This document shows positions 58,901-64,000 of a DNA stretch of 64,000 nt, piece by piece. Under the pieces are notes generated by a model, which saw nothing but the letters and a program-made list of their open reading frames with translations, was not told where the DNA came from and searched no databases. Source of the stretch: Leuctra nigra (taxonomy: Eukaryota; Arthropoda; Insecta; Plecoptera; Leuctridae); contig OW203770.1 of assembly GCA_934045905.1 (NCBI GenBank), positions 29,211,259-29,275,258 on the forward strand, read 5' to 3'. Numbering within the stretch: position 1 is the stretch's first letter; each line of letters opens with the position of its first letter. A program made the position numbers and the translations under genes.

Positions 58901-59367
58901 TTACAACTCATTCGTTGAAAGCTGCGCTTCCTATGGATCAGAAATCTGGACCTTATCTTCCCGAATGGCACAAAGAGTCCGAGCAATGGAGATGGGGTAC
59001 TGGAGAAGATGCTGCAAGGTTACGATACTCGACCATGTGAGGAACGACCGTATACGGGAAATGATGGGAGTGGAGACATCACTGACGGATTACATAGAGA
59101 TGAAGCAACTCTTATGGTATGGCCATCTGAGAAGGATGCCAGATGAAAGATTGCCAATGAGAGCCTGGTCATGGGTACCGTCAAGAAGAAGAAAGAGAGG
59201 AAGACCAAGGAGGAGGTGGGCAGAAGGAGTTGACACTGCCATGAGAAGAAGAGGTCTTCGCGATGGAGACTTCTTAAATAAAGATAAATGGCATTTAGGA
59301 TGCAGAATACGGCCTGAAGTGCTGTAAACAATCTGCTTTAATAATAATAATAATAATCAAAGCAATA
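55941..59367 (+). mobile_element. RTE-like LINE insertion with captured 5' segment
   Basis: TAATCAAAGCAATA occurs at 55940-55953 and again at 59354-59367, a target-site duplication of at least 11 bp (the first TAA may belong to the tail). Between them are a 0.43-kb segment copied from 54527-54963, the 981-codon ORF and an (AAT)n tail. A microsatellite tail and very short 3' UTR suit the RTE clade. It lies in an intron of the minus-strand zinc-finger gene. Confidence 0.85.
56382..59327 (+). CDS. RTE-like LINE polyprotein: AP endonuclease plus reverse transcriptase
   Basis: ATG at 56382 with an in-frame TAA at 56373, then 981 codons without interruption. Domains: APE-like endonuclease from about residue 25 (MSIGCWNVQGI; LSETKK; MGDFNGRVG near 161; SDH near 257), then reverse transcriptase from about 480 to 790 (NYRGISVLSS, FVDLKKAFDSV, GVRQGCPLSP, FADD near 730), and a C-terminal region with WYGHLRRMPDERLP and an RRRKRGRPRRRW basic patch. 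The protein would nick target DNA and prime reverse transcription there. The length is normal for RTE-type ORFs and nothing is broken, so the copy is young. The ORF start falls at the junction with the captured 5' segment, so a few N-terminal codons of the parent element may be missing. Confidence 0.92.
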   Translation: MNPKLPRNPDGSNGNRPRRVKRNMSIGCWNVQGISNKYPEVFKELANLQIDIAVLSETKKKGNGNEILQDYVHFYSGVDKDRRAKAGVSIAVHKKLKNKIVNWTAIDERLITLELALQQHRLVIVGVYSPNDDADRQVKDDFMDKLTEVLGNIGDRKEIVVMGDFNGRVGKRRNDEIVGQYGEDLVNDNGTRLIEICSQFSFRIMNGFFRHKDIHKFTWFQPTRGYKSIIDYIVIKKNTRIKVLDVKVQRGAQCGSDHFLVKAKVHINYRNYRSKSIEPNIDQGSSKLQEPKYDLRGFENDSTVFLYKLRLAGKMNAILEGTPEQRYLLLKNYVHQAASEALGTVDYGRKKKNLQNPHWWNDSLEHLTEEKRRLYQRWLSTKNGEDRRLYMRYNYMVKKEIKKAKNTFWDRKCDEINSLLGSSRSRLAWKTLGSLKTNTQQQLRIDPIGHQKWQKHYQELLTENRPLYSNIQYTSVPIALGEVCEEVTCAEIMMALKSTKNNRSAGPGSIPIELIKNAPLVTIESLAGIFTECLRGGEVPGEWKLSYISSIYKKGDRKNCGNYRGISVLSSIGRLYGRILTKRLEQQARVTEEQSGFRSGRSCVDNLFCIKQLMDKSIAHGSELHLIFVDLKKAFDSVPLNKLWEALEDQGIETVYVNAIKKLYENAVSCVKSGQSYSEEFKINKGVRQGCPLSPTLFKIYVNRVLENWSRKCSSMGVKIGKEYIHSLLFADDQVVLAEDEHDAEYMMRKLIEEYDSWGLEVNMDKTQCMVIGREGQDMVTDKGIIRLTTEYKYLGVTLTADGTDERDVLNKLGRGRAITRQLHPVLWNDVISTKTKTRIYNSFVESCASYGSEIWTLSSRMAQRVRAMEMGYWRRCCKVTILDHVRNDRIREMMGVETSLTDYIEMKQLLWYGHLRRMPDERLPMRAWSWVPSRRRKRGRPRRRWAEGVDTAMRRRGLRDGDFLNKDKWHLGCRIRPEVL

Positions 59368-59879
59368 TCAATAAAATACTCAATGCTAGAGAATATTCTC
59401 TAAAAGAATAATATGCTATGAGCACTTTACACTAAGACTTCGAACATTGAATGAACGAGGTCTGGGGTTAAATAGAAATTCTACAGCGGTTTCAGATTTC
59501 AAACAATACCACCATCTCTTAAAGTCCCAGTTTCCATGATCTTACAACCTCTCACTCCCAGACAGCCTGTGTAGGTATCTTTATCTCTGATGCTTAAGAG
59601 GATGGCAAAACAGCACCTTGCTGATGTTTACAAAAGTGTGTCAAAGGTATTTTGCTATGAAAATTGTAATTATGTACAACATTATGTGAAACGGATAAAA
59701 ATGTCTAATTTGTTCTCTTCCTTCAAGTAGGAACTAGTTTGAGTACCTACCTAAACGTATCTACATTACTTACCAAGGTACCTTCGCAATTCATTTGTCA
59801 AAAGTCGTTGCAATGAATTTGTTAATTGAACCCAAGATTCGAAACCCCAAAAAATTTATGAAAATAATAAATATCTCAC

Positions 59880-60352
59880 CTGAGAATCAATGATTGGCAT
59901 TTCAGTGTCATTGTCTTTTGCCTGATTGCCTCCAGCCTGTCCTTCTTGCGCTGTTTCTTCTGGGCATTCCTGACGAGATTTGCAAAGCTTTTAGCAGTTT
60001 CATTGGACGGAAGAACCGGCACAAAAACAGAAGTATTCTCCTTCCGTTCCCCTCTCTCATGATCTAGACATAGCACATGTTCTGTCTCTCTCATCACTGC
60101 AATGTCTACAGGCTCCTGCTTGATCCGGACACAATGCACTGAACTTGGTTTCACTTCCGACACTTCTGTCACGACATTGTTGAGCTGCGACTTTGTTTCC
60201 TGTATAAACCCTCTTTCTGTCGAGAATCTTTCGTCTCTCTCACACACACTCGCATGTGACAAGATGGCTGCCTGGAGCGAAGTGGATGCGGTAATACGTA
60301 TTCTCACGTGACAGCGCTTGCACGTGATCTCGTTCACTTCGTACTCCATCAT
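59880..60352 (-). CDS. Modular zinc-finger gene, exon 1
   Basis: ATGATGGAG at 60352 begins a 473-bp exon (phase 2 at its end) with the donor CTCAG|GTGAGA at 59879, a near-consensus site. Encoded features: ITCKRCHVRI ... ILSHASVC (C2HC/C2H2-like finger, residues about 9-35), VRIKQEPVDI (SUMO-type psi-K-x-E), ETEHVLCLDHERGERKE and a basic helix KKQRKKDRLEAIR. The last part is the relative of exon 3. No in-frame stop was seen for about 60 bases upstream of the ATG, so an upstream exon cannot be excluded. No known family was recognised. Likely a nuclear nucleic-acid-binding protein. Confidence 0.65.
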
Positions 60353-60867
60353 TCTACCGGACAAACAACATTGTTTGGATATTTCACATAACGCGGGATG
60401 GAGATCGGAATATGGTAGATACCTACCTAATGCGGGGAAGATGGGGAGAAGTTGGTAAATTTATAAATTTAAAATAAGAGTTCTACATTGACATGGATCA
60501 TGGTAAATGATAGAGCATTTCTAGAGTGAAGACGATTATCGTAAAATTACCTTGTTTTGTCAACATTACTACCTACCTGCTTATACCCCGTTCCCACTAC
60601 AAGTTTCAACTGCAGCTAAAAATCTCAATCGCAGTTGAACATCAGTGTGAACGCAACGCAATCGAGTTCAACCGCGATCGAAAACTCGATCGTGTTTCTA
60701 GAACTCAGTTGAGATCTGAACTGCAGTTGGCCAAAGCAGTTCAGAGGAAATATGCGCGCACCACTATAAAATCTTTGGACATTTGACACCTAACCTAGTC
60801 CTACCTGACATTTTCGTCATTGCCGACATTCCCGTAGGTATTGTAAGTTTACTCCTGTGTTTACTTA
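60353..60867. other. Upstream flank of the zinc-finger gene
   Basis: No gene. Positions about 60583-60640 (CCCACTACAAGTTTCAACTGC) and about 61463-61500 (TTCAACTGCAGTTGAGCTAG) are weakly inverted relatives around CAACTGCAGTTG, possibly the ends of an older MITE into which the 60868 element inserted. Confidence 0.4.
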
Positions 60868-61325
60868 TGTCGTTTTCGGCTGGCCGCACTGGGGTTGCAC
60901 TGAGTTCTTGATCGTGACGTCATATCGTAACCTGGTTTTGCACTAGTGCTGCCTAGCGCTGCCCCCAGTGCGGACTCAGCCGAATACGAATGATATGTTT
61001 TGATTTTGTGTTTTGACACTGACAGCTATTTTGAAATGGCAACCGAAGAAATTGAGCTCCCGAGTGTTTTAAAGGAAAACCACCACTAACAACTTCAATT
61101 TTGTTTTTCGCGCCGCCATTTTGTCGTAGTGCGGCGGAGTGGAGGGGGCAACTCTACCAAATATTTCCGAGCAAGAAATAGTGCACTGAGTGCGCACCCA
61201 GTGTGCACCACTTCCCAGTCGAATACAAAAACATTGCCCCAGAGCAACTCGCACTGCCAGTCGAACACGTCACTTGCACTCAGTGCAGCTCAGTGCAACC
61301 CCAGTGCGGCCAGCCGAAAACGACA
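60868..61325. mobile_element. MITE with 37-bp TIRs and TTA target duplication (PIF/Harbinger-like)
   Basis: Begins TGTCGTTTTCGGCTGGCCGC and ends with its exact complement; the TIR match runs about 37 bp through GGGGTTGCACTGAG. Flanked by TTA (60865-60867 and 61326-61328), the 3-bp duplication typical of PIF/Harbinger. Open frames at 61069-61329 lie in the TIR-proximal sequence and show no domain. Confidence 0.8.
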
Positions 61326-61514
61326 TTAGTAATTTGTTGATTATATTGGCGTTGATCATTTGCGTCAAAGCAAATACCTAAATAAATCATTTCACTTTCG
61401 GTGAGTGCCATGTTGTTTATTGTTCAAAAACAGCTGGTAGTCAGGTGGGTTGCATAGATTACAGGGTTCAACTGCAGTTGAGCTAGAGATTCTGTGTGAA
61501 CGCTAGGGATGGCA

Positions 61515-61595
61515 CTTTTACCGGTTCTGGAAAAATCGGTAAATTTACCGGTAAATTTTACCGGTAAATTTACCGGTCAGCGGTAAATTTTGAAA
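61515..61595. repeat. ACCGGTAAATTT simple repeat
   Basis: Several contiguous copies of TTTACCGGTAAA, a self-complementary unit, directly after AGGGATGGCAC, which resembles a hAT end. Confidence 0.7.
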
Positions 61596-61826
61596 AATGA
61601 TGGTAGATACCAAATCATGATTATACCAAATACAAAAATGACCCTACTTTATTATTTGACTCATTTGCAAAGATTACCACAGTCAGAACAATAACAATAA
61701 TCAATGTTAATAATGACAATAGGTACTCCATATTGATAAGGGATGATATAACCGAATATCATTGACTCGACCAATCTAGTGTAGGCTATGCCATGCCTGT
61801 GTTATTCTCCCATCCTTTACTATTAA

Positions 61827-62592
61827 GGTGGCTGGGTCGATCGACCGTTTTTTCAGATAGTGTTCAATTTTGCTGTACTCACTCATTGGTATCCCCTAAA
61901 CAACACTTCAAAAAATAAAATACTTCCCGTGTCTAGTTTTCGAGATAGGCGAATAAGAAAGAAGTATTTTCCCCATGTTATCTTATGGCAGGTTTGAAAA
62001 ATTTTCTACAATTGAAGATTTTATTTAATTGGCTCGATAGATTTTCAAAAAACCTATATACCTAAGAAAGAATCTTTGATATATTTACTTTCATTAAAAA
62101 AATATAAACCAATATCATCAAGTGCTAAATAAAAAGTTATAGTAGATTCAATTCAACTTTATTTGCGAATAAAGTCAAAACACTTTTGGCAACATGGGAG
62201 TGCTCAAGGTAGTTAGAAGGCACTAAATGCCTACTAAAGATACCTTGACTTTTCATGAAAGTAAACTCTAGGTGTAAGCTCAGCAAACTCAGCCATCATG
62301 ATTCCGCACAATTTCAAATTTCCAAAGTACGATGTTGCCATATTGTACAGTATTGTTAAAATTATAGAAATATCTTCAATATCCAATTCAAAACTAACTT
62401 CTTTATGGCATTAAAACTGCTCTAAATAATAAGATAACGTATAAATACCATTTAAATGTTGTCTATTTCAACTACCCAGTATATTATAAAAGTAAATTAT
62501 GTGCTAAAAGAATTTATAAACGTGATTTTTTTACACTTAATAAATTAGTGAAAGCTCTCCAATACTTCAGAAAATCGATCGATCCAGCCACC
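61827..62592. mobile_element. MITE with TTAA target duplication
   Basis: 766 bp from GGTGGCTGGGTCGATCGACC to the complement of GGTGGCTGGATCGATCGA, flanked by TTAA (61823-61826 and 62593-62596). TTAA duplications occur in piggyBac, Kolobok and some Sola-type elements. No transposase frame is present. Confidence 0.85.
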
Positions 62593-62938
62593 TTAATGCA
62601 CAGTTTTTACCTTGAGCTCGGAAATTGCGTTACGATAGACCTCTATTCGAGAAAATAAGGAACACAACTGGGCATTTCCATGTAACTAGGGACATTCACA
62701 ATAAAATTTTGAAATTTTTATTTATATAGTTAGTTTTGTTAGTAAACCATATTGAAAAACTATGTTATATTAGTGGAATCTATTATAATATATCTAGTTA
62801 AACTTCAAATTAAATTGACAATTTTTAGAAAAAATTAGAAGGTAGTGTAAAATCAGTTCAAATTTGTGTAACCTGAGTGACCAAATAGGTTATGTGGGTA
62901 CGATATATGCTTACAAATATTTCAACTTTTATTTTAGC

Positions 62939-64000
62939 ATGGCCCCTTTAACATCTGCAGAAAAGATGAGACGGTTTCGTCAGAAGTTAAAGGATAGCAA
63001 TGAGTATGAAGCATACATGGTGAAGCACAAACTTCATGAAAAGATGAGCCAGGAACGAAAGAAAGATTCAGCGTCAAAACTACCAAAGAAACTTCAGATG
63101 CAGCTGCTTAAAGATCAACGAAATAAAGTTAAGAAGAAGGTAGCAAATTGGAGACAGAAGAAACTGGTTCCTCAAGTCGACCCAAGTCAGTCTCCGGCCT
63201 ATAAATCGTCCGCTACATTGGGCAAAGCAAGAGCCCGTGTGAATCGAGCGTTGCCGCTATCGCCACGTAAGAAGCGGTGTGTCCTCAAACTTGTATTTGA
63301 GAGTGAATTTGGGCAACTTGTTCAAAGTTCGACAAAGCAACGCACATCTGCAGTTACACCTGAAACTGTTGAGGCGGTCCTTAAATTCTATAATCAAGAT
63401 GACATAAGCCGCCAAGCTCCTGGACGAAAGGACGTTGTCATTGTACGAAACTCCGATGGATCGAAAGTGAGAATGCAAGCACGGCATCTAACAGCATCAC
63501 TGTTAGAGACACATGCTCTGTTCAAAAAAGATTTTCCTGACATGAAAATAGGTAAGAGCAAGTTTATTGATTTGAGACCTGGACACGTACTAACTAGCAA
63601 CAAACTTCCTCATAATGTGTGTTTGTGCAAGCGACACGAGGACTTTATCATTGCTGTGAATTCCTTTCACGATAGCCAGTCCGCCTTCCCGTTATATAAT
63701 GAATCATTTGTGACGAGCTTCTTATGCGCTGAAGAGACGGAGAGCTGTTGGCTCTCAACTTGTGAGACATGTAAAGGGCAACTTGCAGCTGCGCTTGAAG
63801 TCGGTGCACAAGCCGATGCTCCTGCCAATTGGTTTGTTTGGGAAACTGGGCCGAACGGGCGATTGGAGAAGGTTGCCAAGCAGGGATCCTTGAAGGATCT
63901 AGCTACTTATATTGTTAAATTGTATCCCGATTTCCTGTCTCACGTTCATACCAAACGTGAGCAGGCAAAGACTTACAACACTGAACGAGACATTGCAGCC
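62939..64000 (+). CDS. DDE-type transposase N-terminal region, runs off the right edge
   Basis: ATG at 62939 opens 354 codons with no stop before the window end. The N terminus is basic and coiled-coil-like (MRRFRQKLKD ... KKKVANWRQKK). The middle, VRMQARHLTASLLETHALF then MKIGKSKFIDLRP and VCLCKRHEDF, parallels LVLNNLQEVYRLF, KVGFSKFAELRP and VCVCTIHQN of the damaged transposases at 27466 and 46582. CETC and CLC clusters may bind zinc. The catalytic half lies outside the window. TTTTATTTTAG just before the ATG also fits a splice acceptor. Whether it sits in a transposon or is domesticated cannot be judged here. Confidence 0.8.
   Translation, partial: MAPLTSAEKMRRFRQKLKDSNEYEAYMVKHKLHEKMSQERKKDSASKLPKKLQMQLLKDQRNKVKKKVANWRQKKLVPQVDPSQSPAYKSSATLGKARARVNRALPLSPRKKRCVLKLVFESEFGQLVQSSTKQRTSAVTPETVEAVLKFYNQDDISRQAPGRKDVVIVRNSDGSKVRMQARHLTASLLETHALFKKDFPDMKIGKSKFIDLRPGHVLTSNKLPHNVCLCKRHEDFIIAVNSFHDSQSAFPLYNESFVTSFLCAEETESCWLSTCETCKGQLAAALEVGAQADAPANWFVWETGPNGRLEKVAKQGSLKDLATYIVKLYPDFLSHVHTKREQAKTYNTERDIAA

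Noticed and set aside
60526..60786. Plus-strand frame of 86 codons upstream of the zinc-finger gene
   Set aside because: Lies in inverted-repeat sequence rich in CAACTGCAGTTG and shows no domain.

Overview
The window is eukaryotic, repeat-rich, AT-rich nuclear DNA, most likely from an arthropod and probably a hemipteran-like insect. Genes are split by introns with GT-AG signals, there are long satellites, and the intergenic DNA is packed with DNA transposons, MITEs, an RTE-like LINE and a Penelope-like element. Short GTAGGTAC/TACCTACC runs common in insect genomes are scattered throughout. I cannot name the species.

Layout. 1-6327: satellite of 46 consecutive 136-bp units with no net length change, plus a partial unit. 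8067-13430: minisatellite of 128 copies of a 42-bp unit. 13897-18690 (minus strand): a two-exon gene for a three-part protein of about 1,550 residues, with an N-terminal Cap4/PD-(D/E)XK-like nuclease domain, a central NACHT-type P-loop NTPase and about 18 ankyrin repeats. This layout matches STAND immune sensors and is the best candidate here for an under-described system. 18700-39000: transposon-derived DNA, including a 986-bp near-perfect palindrome, a 756-bp foldback repeat, a complete 3,070-bp DNA transposon with roughly 690-bp TIRs and a 4-bp target duplication, several copies of an element called 'family X' here, and a MULE-like MITE with a 10-bp target duplication that carries a tRNA-like Pol III unit.

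39815-60352 (minus strand): four exons whose splice phases fit end to end (2-1-2-1), forming two repeats of a two-exon module (acidic/charged exon, then U1/JAZ-like C2H2 zinc-finger exon). I read this as one zinc-finger gene whose introns have filled with mobile DNA: a Penelope-like GIY-YIG fragment, a SINE/LINE 3' end, hAT-like MITEs, a second copy (8,958 bp) of the long-TIR transposon and an RTE-like LINE with an intact 981-codon ORF. 60868-62592 holds two more MITEs. A transposase-type ORF starting at 62939 runs off the right edge.

The mobile elements are intertwined. Both long-TIR transposons carry the same frameshift and the same nonsense codon in their transposase, so they spread after the gene died, moved in trans. 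The second copy has family X inserted at the same site in both TIRs. Family X carries repeated composite ETS-CRE and YY1-like sequences. The LINE appears to have copied 0.43 kb of neighbouring intron onto its own 5' end. Splice models, homology and superfamily names come from reading the sequence and were not tested by any search.
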